A stretch of 36,838 nucleotides of DNA from Kitasatospora phosalacinea (GCF_000717185.1 NZ_JNYE01000077.1:1-36838), one strand, 5' to 3'. Shown: positions 14,801-22,932, counted from the stretch's first letter. Numbers and translations: made by a program. Notes: generated from the letters alone by a model not told the origin.

Positions 14801-16402
14801 CAGGTCGCCGAGGGTGCGGGCGAGCAGGTGGCGGATGCCGACGACGCCCAGCGCGCCGGTGAACGCGGGGGAGGCGGCGACCTTCCCGGTCAGCAACCCG
14901 TCCAGCTGCTCGCGCAGTTGACGCTCCAGCAGCTCCCGGTTGCCCGCGTCCCCGGCGACCGGCCCCGCGGTGTCGCGCAGCGCGTACCCGCCGGGGTGCG
15001 GGACGGGGCCGCGGCCGAGCACCCGGGCCAGCTCCTCCGCGGGGCGCTCCGCCCCGGCCAGCCGGGGCACCCCGCGGGCGGCCCGGACGAAGAGCCGGCG
15101 CAGGTCGCCCAGCAGCCGGTGCAGCCCCTCGCTGAGCGGCGGCTCCTCGGGCAGCCGCACCCAGCTCGCGGCGGGCAGCACCGGCAGCACCCCGTACGGC
15201 TGGCGGCCGACCCGGACGGCGGGCAGCGGGCCGCGGGCCCGGACGAAGGAGGCGACGTGCTCGCGGGCGAACGGCTGCACGGCCGGGTCGGGGGCGGCGG
15301 TCCGGTCGTCCCACGGCTCGGCGAGGGTGCCGATCACCTCGCCGAAGGTGACCGGGAACAGCGCGAGCGCCGCGCTGCGGGCCAGCGCCTGCTCGCGGCC
15401 GTCCGCGCCGGGGACGGCCGCGAACTCCCCCGGCGGCAGGCCGAGCGCGGCCGCCAGCAGCGGGCCGTCGGGGGCGCCGCCGTGCAGCACCGGCACCTCC
15501 CCGTCGGGCGACTCGACGGGCGGCGCGGCGGGCGGCGCGGCGCCGGTGACCAGGCGGTACCCCGCGTACGGGTCGACGTCGGCGGCGGTGCCGGGCCCGG
15601 CCGGGCGGTCGGTGAGGTTGTTGGTGGGGGTGCCGGGGGCGAGCAGCGCGAAGCCGTCCCGGGCGCCGTGGTCGGCGAGCAGCCCGGCGAGATCGGCGGC
15701 GGCCTCGCCTGGGCGCGCGCCGAGCACGAACAGCCGGTCCAGGCCGTACGTCGCGGTCTCCGGGTCGAGGTCGACCTCGGTGGCCATGCCGATCGCCAGC
15801 GCGGCCCCGAAGTCGACCAGCCAGCGCACCGGGTCGTCCGGGGCGAACAGGTGCGCCCGCTGCGGGTCGAACGCGGGCCGGTCCTGGTCCGGGCCGACCT
15901 GCAGGTCGCCGCCGGGGCGCGGCACCCAGTGAGTGAGCACCGTGCTGCCGCCGCGCTCGCCGACCAGCACCCAGCCGTCGGGCAGCAGCCGCGCGGTGGC
16001 GGGCCCCGGCGGCCGGTCGGTGACCGCGTCCCCCGCCCCGGTGGCGCGGGCCACGTGCACCGCCCGGGCCTGCCCGACCCGGCGCACCAGCACCTCCCAG
16101 GCCGCGGCCCGCCGGTGCGCGGCCGCCCCGGCCTCCTCCCCCGGCGGCGCGGCCCGCTGCTCCTCCCAGAACGCGGCCCCGGCCGCCGCCTCGGCCGGCC
16201 ACAGCCCGCGGCCGGGCTCGGCGACGGAGATCCCGTCCGGGTAGATCCGCACCCGCAGCACCGGGACCTCGGCGGGGCCGCCGTCCCCGCCGGTGCCCGC
16301 GCGGGTGCCGAAGCGGGTCTCCAGGCGGACGGGCAGCAGCGCGACCGGCAGTTCCGGGTCGAGCCCGGCCCAGAGCGCGGGGTCGGGCGGCGTGGTCGCC
16401 AT
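11885..16402 (-). CDS. Giant unknown protein of large-protein module (gene 4, 1505 aa)
   Basis: A 1505-aa protein, probably cytoplasmic: no signal peptide or membrane segment is evident. Blocks that look conserved are LLPVRLETRF (22-31), RVRIYPDGIS (about 50-59), WLVDFGAALAIGM (about 190-205), GTPTNNLTD (about 256-264), YVHAPSLQQAV (about 808) and LLGYRLERGLHDAGL (about 866-880). I recall the same phrases in very large hypothetical proteins of scattered bacteria, always without a function. Ala/Glu-rich predicted helices alternate with Pro/Gly-rich segments, suggesting several domains. The ATG at 16402 is preceded by GAGGAG at 6 nt. A 102-bp spacer of short repeats separates it from the 1156-aa gene upstream. 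The uninterrupted 4.5-kb frame with actinomycete codon bias makes the gene secure. No function is claimed. Confidence 0.85.
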   Translation of the reverse strand: MATTPPDPALWAGLDPELPVALLPVRLETRFGTRAGTGGDGGPAEVPVLRVRIYPDGISVAEPGRGLWPAEAAAGAAFWEEQRAAPPGEEAGAAAHRRAAAWEVLVRRVGQARAVHVARATGAGDAVTDRPPGPATARLLPDGWVLVGERGGSTVLTHWVPRPGGDLQVGPDQDRPAFDPQRAHLFAPDDPVRWLVDFGAALAIGMATEVDLDPETATYGLDRLFVLGARPGEAAADLAGLLADHGARDGFALLAPGTPTNNLTDRPAGPGTAADVDPYAGYRLVTGAAPPAAPPVESPDGEVPVLHGGAPDGPLLAAALGLPPGEFAAVPGADGREQALARSAALALFPVTFGEVIGTLAEPWDDRTAAPDPAVQPFAREHVASFVRARGPLPAVRVGRQPYGVLPVLPAASWVRLPEEPPLSEGLHRLLGDLRRLFVRAARGVPRLAGAERPAEELARVLGRGPVPHPGGYALRDTAGPVAGDAGNRELLERQLREQLDGLLTGKVAASPAFTGALGVVGIRHLLARTLGDLATGTRFERLVLRGTRAVTAAVARTDPHRAGWETPAGYLRRLTGPRHRLGLLEVDGTPPTDLLYVLVEHALQLAGELDVLSLGRMLAPAAVRTAVAVPPELAESALTVTRPRVELFTRPAEDLLEDRQLQLPQQARGLALTEIVTDRGLLQSVLDGIGADVPLVPVNAFAGTRQAVADLAAADLTDAQYTRLTGEALACAATRLDAWFTSLAAQRLARLRDRRPTGLHVGAWGVLVDVRPRSAPADPAAAPADWRAHVTAGGGEAPDPRRPADPVGYVHAPSLQQAVTAGMLRAGELAHRGDGSTVASLDLTSRRVRLARELLAGTANGQPLGALLGYRLERGLHDAGLHTLVQELRERYPQRRTTGAPGEPLPPGQDAVVPAEVVDGLDVWTARDTLAGTVPGTADPRFRPVLAELDTAVEAVADLLVAEGLHRIATGRPEAAGAAFAALAEGGHPPETTVAAEPRSGVTLTHRVLLTLDGRTGTAGWDRTAPRALLAPRAELWAEQVLGPATAQQVRTPDGATTTLDALGLCALDLLAEARPAPTGTRPLDARCTADEQLLELAATAAELLATARPATAADLTAPTDLTAPADGDPTAATTTAPAPPARADLAPLATAVRERLDETDAAIAAITAAAAAAAEGDRLPRSLLTPLARLGLPGAVGPGPDLPRAEALAAAAAALALRRDVHGLLALPADAAAAARDGALDALRSAPTGLDTLTRIVRRIGGDPVVPTVPATGTAPPAPVPGVPAAEVERWLARLGRVRPAPARLDDLALFREAAGQPADPLTPCHLPPTPGLAWLGGPLDPDPGTGNPLRAWKRPRTEALPGRPDRNHTHLLLVGPAPGPDPHALVLDETTEVLPAPTVTTGLAVHYDAPGARPPQTVLLAVPADPGSPWSWTALHAAAREATDLALLRGVDLDELAPTGLDEYLPLTYVRDDGRATALSALTAAPWPKFSIAAWRALAATL

Positions 16403-16420
16403 CGGTTCTCCTCGTGGACG

Positions 16421-16521
16421 GGGGGCGGGTCGGTGGCCGCGGGCGGTGCGGCGACCGGGGGCGGGTCGGTGGCCGGGGGCGGGTCAGACGTAGTCGCGGG
16501 CGGGTCAGACGTAGTCGCGGG
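16421..16521. repeat. Repeat-filled spacer with duplicated gene 3' end
   Basis: The gap between the 1505-aa and 1156-aa genes contains two exact 19-bp copies (16421-16439 and 16457-16475) beginning GGGGGCGGGTCGG. It also has a perfect 21-bp tandem duplication (16480-16500 and 16501-16521) that includes the last codons and stop of the 1156-aa gene (Arg-Asp-Tyr-Val-stop). The second copy lies beyond the stop and is not translated. Confidence 0.85.
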
Positions 16522-19500
16522 CCCGCAGCAGCATCCGGAACGGGCGGCGGAAGAGGGCGTGGCCGACCGCGGCGCTGCCCGCGGCCCCGTGCAGCCGCCG
16601 GGCCGTCAGGTGTCGGCCCCGGTCGGCGTCCCGCCACGTCCAGGTGTCGGGGTCGTCGGGGTCGTCGGGGTCGTCCGGGTCGTCCGGGTCGTCCGGGTCG
16701 TCGGGGTTGTCCGGGTCGTCGGTCCCGGGCGTGCCGGTGCCCGGTTCGTGCAGGCCGAAGCGCGGTTCGTCGTGCGGTTCGAGCAGCGAGACGTACCAGC
16801 AGTGCCGGGCGTCGGCGTCGTCCCGGTAGCGCAGTTCGGCGGGGTCGAGGTCGAGGGCGACGTAGGCGAGGTCCTCGCCGAGGAAGCCGCGGAACAGCTC
16901 GGCCCGGTGGGCGTTCCCGGTGTCGGGGGTGAAGGCGACGCCGTCCCCGTGCCCGGTCACGGTGCCGAGTTCGGCGCTGATCACGGTGTTGGGGTAGCGC
17001 CGCAGCAGGTCGCCCTTGATCACCAGGACGGTGACCGGGCGCCGGGCGCCCGTGGTCGGGCCCTGCTCGCCGATCGGGCCGGACCAGGCGTCCATCGGGC
17101 GGACGTCGTCGGCCGGGCCGTTCCAGAACCGGCGGAAGCAGGTGCCGCGGAGGTCGGTGGGGAAGCCCCGCCAGAGCAGTTCGCGGGCCGTCTCGTGGTT
17201 CAGCCCGGCCAGGAACGCCTCCACGAACGGCCAGTTGACGGCCAGCAGGCACACCGAGTTCGGCTCCAGCGCCCCGGCGCCGCCGAGCACCCACTCGCGG
17301 TCGAGCCGGTCGAGCCGGTCCACGGCCGGGGCCGGGAACTGCGGCGCGGCCATCGCCGGGTGCAGCTCGGAGCCGGGGCGGCGGCGGACGTGCTCGCCGA
17401 CGAAGTCGTGCGACCAGGCGAGCATCGCCCCGTAGGCGCGGTGCGGTTCGAGCCTGCCGACCAGGGCCGCGGCGTCGCCCGGGTCGAGGGCGGTGAGCTC
17501 GGGGAGGACGGCGGGCAGGGCGTCGGGGGCCAGGTCCTCGGTGGGCAGGGCCTGCACGGCGGCGCCCAGCGCGGCGAGGTCGGCGGCGGGCAGCAGGTCG
17601 AGGGTCCGCCCGAGGTCGTCGCCGTCCAGGCCGAGCCCGGCGAGGGCCGCGGCGCGCAGGTCGGCGGCGGTCTCGGCGATCCGCGCGGCCCGGCCGGTGA
17701 CGCCCAGCCCGCTCAGCGCGGCCTGCAGCCGCGGCAGGTCCAGCCAGGTCGTCTCCGGGCGGTACGGGTCGGTCTCCTCCCAGCCGGTGGCGGGCAGCAC
17801 GTCCCGGCGCAGGTCGATCGGCCGCGGGCCGTCGTCCACCGCCCCGGCGGCCGCGTTGAGCGCCCGGACGGTGCGCAGCGACACCGGCTGCCCGACGCCC
17901 TCGCCGCGCAGGCGCAGCAGCTCGGGCCGGACGTCCCGGTGCAGCAGGAGGTGCCCGGCGGCGTCGAGCTGCCCGGCCAGCTCGGCCAGGTCGCGGACCT
18001 GCCGCTCGGTCCGGGGGTGCAGCCGCACCGGGCCGTCCGCCACCGGGAGCACCACGGCCGCCCCCTCCCCGAACGGACCGTCCGCCACCGGGAGCACCAC
18101 AGCCGCCCCCTCCCCGAACGGACCGTCTGCCACCGGGTCCACCACGACCGGGCCCTCGGCGGCCGGGCCGTCCGCCGCCGACTCGACCTGGACGGCCAAC
18201 TGGCTGACGTACTGCGGGAGTCGGCTGATCCTGGCCACGTAGTCGACCGGGTCCGTGCCGAGCTGTTCGGTGAGCCGGGTGCGGAAGGCGGGGTCGGCGG
18301 CGAGTTCGGCGAGGACGCCGGGGTCGAGGGTGCGGGGTGCGGTGAACCGGGTGGGCAGGGCGGCGGCGGCGCTGGTGCGCAGGGCCTCGACCACGGCGGA
18401 GACGGTGCCGGAGACGGAAGCGGTGCCGGAGACGGCGGCGGTGTCGGTGGCGGCGGCGCGCAGCGCGTAGCGTCCGGCCCGGGCCAGGGCGGGGCCGAGG
18501 GCCTCGCGCGGGACGGTGCTGCGGTCGATCCGGGCCCGGAAGGTCTCCTCGGGGTCGGCCCGGAGCCGTCCGGTGGCGGGGGCGAGCAGCCGCAGCGCGG
18601 CCGCGGCGGGCAGCGTGGCGACGCATTCGTGCAGGCGGCTCGCGGCGGCCGCGTAGAGCGCGCTGTTGCGGATCCGCCGGTTGGCGGCCCGGACGGAGTC
18701 GAGCTGGCGCCAGGCCTCCGCCATCAGCTCGCCCTGCTCGTGCTGGACGACCAGGGTGGCCACTCCGGCGGCCATCCGCAGGTACGGGTCGGCGTTGAGC
18801 TGTTCGACCCAGGTGGCGGGCCGGTCCGGGAGGGGCGCGGTGAGCGGGACGAAGGGGGCGCCGGGCGCGCCGTCGAGCGAGCGGACCTCGGCGGCCCACT
18901 GCCCGTACAGCGGCGGGCCGACCACCGGGTCCGCGGGGTCGGCGGCGGCGACCGCGTCGAGCAGCGGCTTGAGCCGGGCGTGCAGGGCGGCCGCCGCGGG
19001 GTCGGGGTCGGCGCGGTCGGCGGCGAACGGGCTGCCGGGGGCGGTGTCGGCGATCCGGGTGATCGCGGTCGGCACCTCCTGGACGCCCGCGAAGTCGTCG
19101 TCCGGGTCGGTGGCGGGCTGCATCAGCGCGGCGCGGCCCTCGACGGCGATCCGGCGCAGGCCGAGCGCGGCGCCGGAGGGGCCCGCGCGGCGCAGCTTCT
19201 TGCACAGCGTCTCGAAGTCGCCGCTGGGGCCGGTGCGGAAGTCCCAGCTCTCGTAGACCGGCAGCTCCAGGCCCGGGGCGGGGCTCCAGCGCCTGCGGCC
19301 GGTGCCGTCCGGGACGGTCCTGCCGAGGCCCGCGAGCCGGCCCGCCTCGTAGCCGGGCACCACCACGGCGAGGTAGTGGGTGCCGGGCGCCAGCCGGGTG
19401 GGGCAGAGCAGCCGCGAGCGGACCCGGCCGTCGGGGTTCTCGACGGTGCCGCCGGAGTGCGTCTGGACGTGCGCGAAGGCCCAGCTGTCCGCCGGGTCCG

Positions 19501-19975
19501 GCACCTCCGCGGCGGACTCCAGCACCAGCACCGGGCAGGGCCGCCCGTCCGGCGGGGCCGGCCGTCGGGCGGGGACGACCACCAGCATCAGCCAGGGTTC
19601 GCACCGCTCGGGGTCGGTCGGGCCCTGCGGGGTGAACATCCACGGCAGGTCGGGGTGGGCGAACTCGATGCAGGCCAACTGGTCCGGTTCCAGGTGCAGT
19701 TCGCCGGGCCGCGGCGAGCGCCGCAGCACCTGCGCCGGGTCCAGGCCGACCACGTCGCCCGGGCCGAACAGGGTGACGGCCGCGCCGGGGGCGCTCAGCG
19801 CGGTGGGCGGCTCGCCGTCGGGGGTGACGGTGACGGTGAAGTCCCGCCGCACCCGCAGCCTCCCGTCCCCGCCGCCGCCGTCTCCCCCGGCCGGACCGAG
19901 GGAGGCCGCCGCCCCGCGGCGCGACCAGGAGCGGAACTCCACGGCGGGGGCGGCCCCGCCCTCGGTACCGGCCAT
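16505..19975 (-). CDS. Large unknown protein of large-protein module (gene 3, 1156 aa)
   Basis: A 1156-aa protein without signal peptide, membrane helix or recognised catalytic site. A block near residues 905-955, with FLAGLNHETARELLWRGFP then DLRGTCFRRFW, resembles a phrase I recall from unrelated bacteria's hypothetical proteins. Near 1085-1110 there is an acidic (Asp-Asp-Pro)n run encoded by 9-bp repeats, and near 610-650 a VVLPVADGPFGEGAA repeat. The N-terminal 250 residues look beta-rich; the middle is Ala-rich helical. The ATG at 19975 overlaps the stop of the upstream gene by one base (TGATG), which shows coupling and sets the start, because the open frame itself runs far upstream through other genes. 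Role unknown; coupling to a DUF6603-like partner suggests a shared complex. Confidence 0.82.
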   Translation of the reverse strand: MAGTEGGAAPAVEFRSWSRRGAAASLGPAGGDGGGGDGRLRVRRDFTVTVTPDGEPPTALSAPGAAVTLFGPGDVVGLDPAQVLRRSPRPGELHLEPDQLACIEFAHPDLPWMFTPQGPTDPERCEPWLMLVVVPARRPAPPDGRPCPVLVLESAAEVPDPADSWAFAHVQTHSGGTVENPDGRVRSRLLCPTRLAPGTHYLAVVVPGYEAGRLAGLGRTVPDGTGRRRWSPAPGLELPVYESWDFRTGPSGDFETLCKKLRRAGPSGAALGLRRIAVEGRAALMQPATDPDDDFAGVQEVPTAITRIADTAPGSPFAADRADPDPAAAALHARLKPLLDAVAAADPADPVVGPPLYGQWAAEVRSLDGAPGAPFVPLTAPLPDRPATWVEQLNADPYLRMAAGVATLVVQHEQGELMAEAWRQLDSVRAANRRIRNSALYAAAASRLHECVATLPAAAALRLLAPATGRLRADPEETFRARIDRSTVPREALGPALARAGRYALRAAATDTAAVSGTASVSGTVSAVVEALRTSAAAALPTRFTAPRTLDPGVLAELAADPAFRTRLTEQLGTDPVDYVARISRLPQYVSQLAVQVESAADGPAAEGPVVVDPVADGPFGEGAAVVLPVADGPFGEGAAVVLPVADGPVRLHPRTERQVRDLAELAGQLDAAGHLLLHRDVRPELLRLRGEGVGQPVSLRTVRALNAAAGAVDDGPRPIDLRRDVLPATGWEETDPYRPETTWLDLPRLQAALSGLGVTGRAARIAETAADLRAAALAGLGLDGDDLGRTLDLLPAADLAALGAAVQALPTEDLAPDALPAVLPELTALDPGDAAALVGRLEPHRAYGAMLAWSHDFVGEHVRRRPGSELHPAMAAPQFPAPAVDRLDRLDREWVLGGAGALEPNSVCLLAVNWPFVEAFLAGLNHETARELLWRGFPTDLRGTCFRRFWNGPADDVRPMDAWSGPIGEQGPTTGARRPVTVLVIKGDLLRRYPNTVISAELGTVTGHGDGVAFTPDTGNAHRAELFRGFLGEDLAYVALDLDPAELRYRDDADARHCWYVSLLEPHDEPRFGLHEPGTGTPGTDDPDNPDDPDDPDDPDDPDDPDDPDTWTWRDADRGRHLTARRLHGAAGSAAVGHALFRRPFRMLLRARDYV
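16646..16722. repeat. 9-bp tandem repeat encoding an Asp-Asp-Pro run
   Basis: About eight copies of a GTCGTC(C/G)GG unit lie near the 3' end of the 1156-aa gene. They encode a strongly acidic Asp/Pro segment just ahead of the Trp/Arg-rich C-terminal domain. Slight base variation between units shows it is not a recent perfect expansion. Confidence 0.85.
18031..18137. repeat. 45-bp tandem repeat, about 2.4 copies
   Basis: Two nearly identical 45-bp units (18031-18075 and 18076-18120) and a third partial copy lie inside the 1156-aa gene. They encode a 15-residue Val/Asp/Gly-Pro repeat (ADGPFGEGAAVVLPV). The frame is kept, so this is an in-frame domain-linker expansion. Confidence 0.85.
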
Positions 19976-21975
19976 CAGAACGTCAACTCCCATTCCCTGG
20001 AGACCTGTAGTTCGCTCCCGGCCGCCAGCAGGCTCTCCAGCACGGCCGGGTGGGTGGTGGCGGCGCCGACCGCGTCCGCCGGGGTGAGGTCCCGCACCCT
20101 GGTCAGTGCGGCCCGCGCCGGGTCGCGCAGCTCGACCGGCCGGACCGCGGGCGGCGGCGCCACCCGCCGGGGGGCCGCCAGTGCGCCGGGCAGCAGGGCG
20201 CCGGGGAACCGGGAGAGGCAGAAGTCGTCGCCGAGCACGCTGGTCTCGGGGCTGGAGGTGTCGCGCACCAGCGGCACCCCGGGCGAGCTCACCCCCTGCG
20301 GGTCGAGGTCGAACCCGCAGGCGAACGGCGCGTACCCGGAGGCGGCGAGCCGGGCCCGGTCGTCGAGGTCGCGGAACTGCCCGGGCGGGAACAGGCCCTC
20401 GCGCAGCTGCGGGGCGGGCACGTCGAGGTCCAGCGTGACGGTCCTCGGCAGCGCCCGCCCGTCCATCCGCTGCAGGGCGACGCGCAGCGGCACCGCGGTC
20501 TGGCGGAAGCCCAGCGGGGCGAGCGGGTGGACGGCCGCGGCGCCCGGACCGGCCCCGGGGCGCAGTTGCACGCAGTGCGGGACGTCCCCGCTGAGCACCG
20601 TCCAGTTGGCGGGTTCGGCGAGCTGGGCGACCAGCACCGGGCCCGGGTCGCGGACGAGGGGCGGTGCGGACGGGACGGCGGAGCCCCAGGTGATCTCGGG
20701 GACGTCCACGTCGACGTCGAAGAACAGCACCGAGACCGTGGCGTGGCCGCGGATCCGCCACGGGCTCGGCCCGGACAGGTGGCCGCTCAGGACGAGGCTG
20801 CCGACCGAGAAGTCCGCGCACTCGACGCTGACGTGGGCGGAGAAGTCGGCGAGGAACTCGAACCGGTCGAGGTGGATCAGCGCGTCGAAGGCGAAGCCGC
20901 CCTTGATGCCGAACCCGGCGACGGCCGCCTCCAGTTCGGCCGCGGCGCCGAACTGCACCGAGTTCGTGGTGACGGCCAGGTAGGCGGCGAGCCGGGCCCG
21001 CAGCATCGCGCCCGGGGAGATCTCGGTGCCGATCCGGCGCAGCTGCCGCATGCCCTCCGGCGGGGTGAACGCCGGGTGGAAGCCGCCCGCGGAGAGCGCG
21101 AACAGCGGGTCGTCGCCGCCGCGGACGCGCAGCGCGATCTCGCCGTCGACCGGGATCCCGGCGAGGTGCGAGCCCGCCAGGCTCGCCTCCAGCGCCAGCC
21201 CGTCGCCGTCGACGGTGCCGACCACGACGGCCTGTAGCAGCACCAGCGGGGCGGCCTCGTGCGGCAGGGTGAGCGCGAGCTTGCCGAGCAGCACCACGCC
21301 CCGGTCGCCGATCAGCACGCCGATCGTCGCGGACACCAGCGTCGGTGTGCCCCAGCCGAGCTTGAGCAGCGGGCCGACCACGGTGCTGCCGTCCTGCTGC
21401 GGGAACGCGGCCGCCAGCACCGGCAGCAGCCGCGGCGCGTCCGCGACCGGGTCGTGCGGGAACATCAGCCGGGCCAGGTCGCCGGAGTGCGCGGCGGCCT
21501 GCAGAGCCTCGGTGTCCGGGCGGCGGTTGACGCCGACCAGGCCGCCGACCCCCACCAGGGTGAAGCCGAAGGAGAGTTGCAGGGGCGGCTCGAACTCGGC
21601 CGCGATCAGCGCCAGCAGCGAGAACCGGTCCGTGGTCAGCACCCCGAACCCGCTGACCACCACCGGGCCGAGCCGGGCCCGCAGCGCCCCGCTCCACTCG
21701 TCCCCGCGGCGCTGCAGCGTGCCGCCGCCGCTGAACGCGGGCAGCGTCAACTCCGCCCGGGCGCCGTCCGGTCCGGTCGGCACCGGGGGCGTCAGGGCCA
21801 GCGTCACGGTGCCGTTCTCGATCGCCAGCGCGATCCCGACCGCCAGCCTGACCTTGTCCACCCCGAGCCTGAGGCCCGGCAGCTCCACCGCCGCGGACGC
21901 CCACAGGTCGATGCCGATCCCGTACCGGCCCGGCTCCGGGCCGGTACGGCCCGACAGGTCCATCCCCGCTTCCAC
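19975..21975 (-). CDS. DUF6603-like protein of large-protein module (gene 2, 666 aa)
   Basis: A 666-aa protein made largely of alternating hydrophobic beta-like segments. It has phrases typical, as I recall, of DUF6603: FGFTLVGVGGLVGVNR (about 132-148), MFPHDPVADAPRLLPVL (about 170-186), LLKLGWGTPTLVSA (about 200-213), GDDPLFALSAGGFHPAFTPPEG (about 285-306, read in parts) and FGIKGGFAFDALIHLDRFEF (about 360). No signal peptide, membrane helix or catalytic motif was seen. The start is taken as GTG at 21975 because AGGAG lies 7 nt upstream; ATG at 21963 is an alternative. It overlaps the 1156-aa gene by one base. DUF6603 has no established function. The repeated amphipathic strands suggest a long beta-structure or a lipid- or polymer-binding surface, which is speculation. 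Confidence 0.8.
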   Translation of the reverse strand: MEAGMDLSGRTGPEPGRYGIGIDLWASAAVELPGLRLGVDKVRLAVGIALAIENGTVTLALTPPVPTGPDGARAELTLPAFSGGGTLQRRGDEWSGALRARLGPVVVSGFGVLTTDRFSLLALIAAEFEPPLQLSFGFTLVGVGGLVGVNRRPDTEALQAAAHSGDLARLMFPHDPVADAPRLLPVLAAAFPQQDGSTVVGPLLKLGWGTPTLVSATIGVLIGDRGVVLLGKLALTLPHEAAPLVLLQAVVVGTVDGDGLALEASLAGSHLAGIPVDGEIALRVRGGDDPLFALSAGGFHPAFTPPEGMRQLRRIGTEISPGAMLRARLAAYLAVTTNSVQFGAAAELEAAVAGFGIKGGFAFDALIHLDRFEFLADFSAHVSVECADFSVGSLVLSGHLSGPSPWRIRGHATVSVLFFDVDVDVPEITWGSAVPSAPPLVRDPGPVLVAQLAEPANWTVLSGDVPHCVQLRPGAGPGAAAVHPLAPLGFRQTAVPLRVALQRMDGRALPRTVTLDLDVPAPQLREGLFPPGQFRDLDDRARLAASGYAPFACGFDLDPQGVSSPGVPLVRDTSSPETSVLGDDFCLSRFPGALLPGALAAPRRVAPPPAVRPVELRDPARAALTRVRDLTPADAVGAATTHPAVLESLLAAGSELQVSREWELTF

Positions 21976-22003
21976 GCCGCTCTCCTGTCTCTGCCCGCTC
22001 CGC

Positions 22004-22096
22004 CGGGTCAGCCCGTACCGCGGGCCCTGCTGCCCGCACCGCCAGGTGGGCCCGTACTGCCAGGTCGGCCCGTACCGCTAGGTCAGCCCGTACCGC
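22004..22096. repeat. 18-bp repeats, 4 imperfect copies, 3 in tandem
   Basis: Units near CAGGTCGGCCCGTACCGC occur at about 22004-22021, 22043-22060, 22061-22078 and 22079-22096. The last copy forms the 3' end of the 284-aa gene, and the others fill the 102-bp gap before the DUF6603-like gene. They probably arose by tandem duplication of that gene's end. Confidence 0.8.
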
Positions 22097-22932
22097 GGGC
22101 TCTGGCCCTCCGTGACGACGACGTGCGGCGAGTAGACCTCCGTCACCGGCGCGACCTGCAGGAACGCCCCCAGCGCGCCCAGGGCCGCCGCCGGGTCGAG
22201 CACCGCCCGCACCCCGGCCGGGCCCGCGGCGCCCGCCGCGGCCTCCGCGGCCTCCGCCGCCGGGGTGCCCAGCCCGAGCGTGAGGCGGTACAGGGGGGCG
22301 GTGCCGCCCTGGGCGAGTTCGGCCCGCAGGTGCAGCGGCCCCAGTGCGAACCGGAACCCCGTGGCCTCCTGCGGCTGCACCGGCGGCTGCCAGTCCACCG
22401 CCACCAGCAGCCCGCTGCGCGGCGTCGGCGAGTGCACCGTCCCGCCGAAGGGGTAGCGCCAGTCGCAGTCGCCCTCCGCGGCGACCTCGATCCGCAGCCC
22501 CGGCTGCCCCGCGAACACCCGCCGGAACCCGTCGGCGGCCCGCAGCAGGACGCCCTTCGTCCCCTCGTCGGTGACGGCCAGCCCGACCGTGAACAGCCCC
22601 GGTTGCCCCTCCGGGGCGTAGCTGAGCGTCACCATCCGCGACCAGCCGTCGAGGCGCAGCGTGCCGACGGTGAAGCCCGGCTCCGACTCGCTGATCCGCA
22701 CCAGGGCGTACACCAGCAGCGACCACCAGTCGGGCGGGCTGACCAGTTCCTTGACCTGCTGCCACACCTCGTCCGGCAGTTCGGCGACCTCCCCGGCCGC
22801 CCGTCCCGCCCGCTGCTCCGCCCCGTCCAGCAGGCGGCGCAGTTCGGCGCCCTCCGACTGGCCCAGGGCCGCCAGTTGCCGGGCGAGTTGCCCCACCACC
22901 GTGCCCAGGGCGTCAGGAGAAGTGTCCGTCAT
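22078..22932 (-). CDS. Unknown protein of large-protein module (gene 1, 284 aa)
   Basis: A 284-aa protein, first of the five-gene module. Residues 1-70 are Ala/Leu/Glu-rich and likely helical or coiled-coil. Next comes PDWWSLLVYALVRISESEPGF, then a beta-rich region (about 90-215) with DCDWRYPFGGTVHS and VDWQPPVQP, and an Ala-rich stretch before a short C-terminal beta tail. No signal peptide, transmembrane segment or enzyme motif was seen. The ATG at 22932 has GGAGG 8 nt upstream. The beta-rich part recalls the style of the DUF6603-like product of the next gene, so the two may interact. I do not recognise the family, and no function is claimed. Confidence 0.72.
   Translation of the reverse strand: MTDTSPDALGTVVGQLARQLAALGQSEGAELRRLLDGAEQRAGRAAGEVAELPDEVWQQVKELVSPPDWWSLLVYALVRISESEPGFTVGTLRLDGWSRMVTLSYAPEGQPGLFTVGLAVTDEGTKGVLLRAADGFRRVFAGQPGLRIEVAAEGDCDWRYPFGGTVHSPTPRSGLLVAVDWQPPVQPQEATGFRFALGPLHLRAELAQGGTAPLYRLTLGLGTPAAEAAEAAAGAAGPAGVRAVLDPAAALGALGAFLQVAPVTEVYSPHVVVTEGQSPRYGLT

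Noticed and set aside
16646..16722. CRISPR-like array
   Set aside because: The 9-bp units have no spacers and are in-frame coding repeats.
11838..19643. A 2601-codon minus-strand open frame in another register
   Set aside because: It is Arg/Pro-rich low-complexity translation of the same genes out of frame, with no start signal or conserved motif.
12245..20983. A single 2912-codon open frame on the plus strand
   Set aside because: It is antisense to four genes whose codon bias, ribosome sites and couplings fit the minus strand. Its product is repetitive Gly/Ala/Val/Arg-rich sequence, typical of a stop-poor shadow frame at very high GC.
16505..22765. A 2086-aa version of the 1156-aa protein
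   Set aside because: The upstream part runs out of frame through the DUF6603-like and 284-aa genes. The real start is the ATG at 19975, set by the TGATG overlap.
9970..22932. Contractile injection or phage tail cluster
   Set aside because: No sheath, tube, baseplate, spike, LysM or AAA ATPase motif was seen in any of the five proteins. The idea is kept only as a loose possibility in the module finding.
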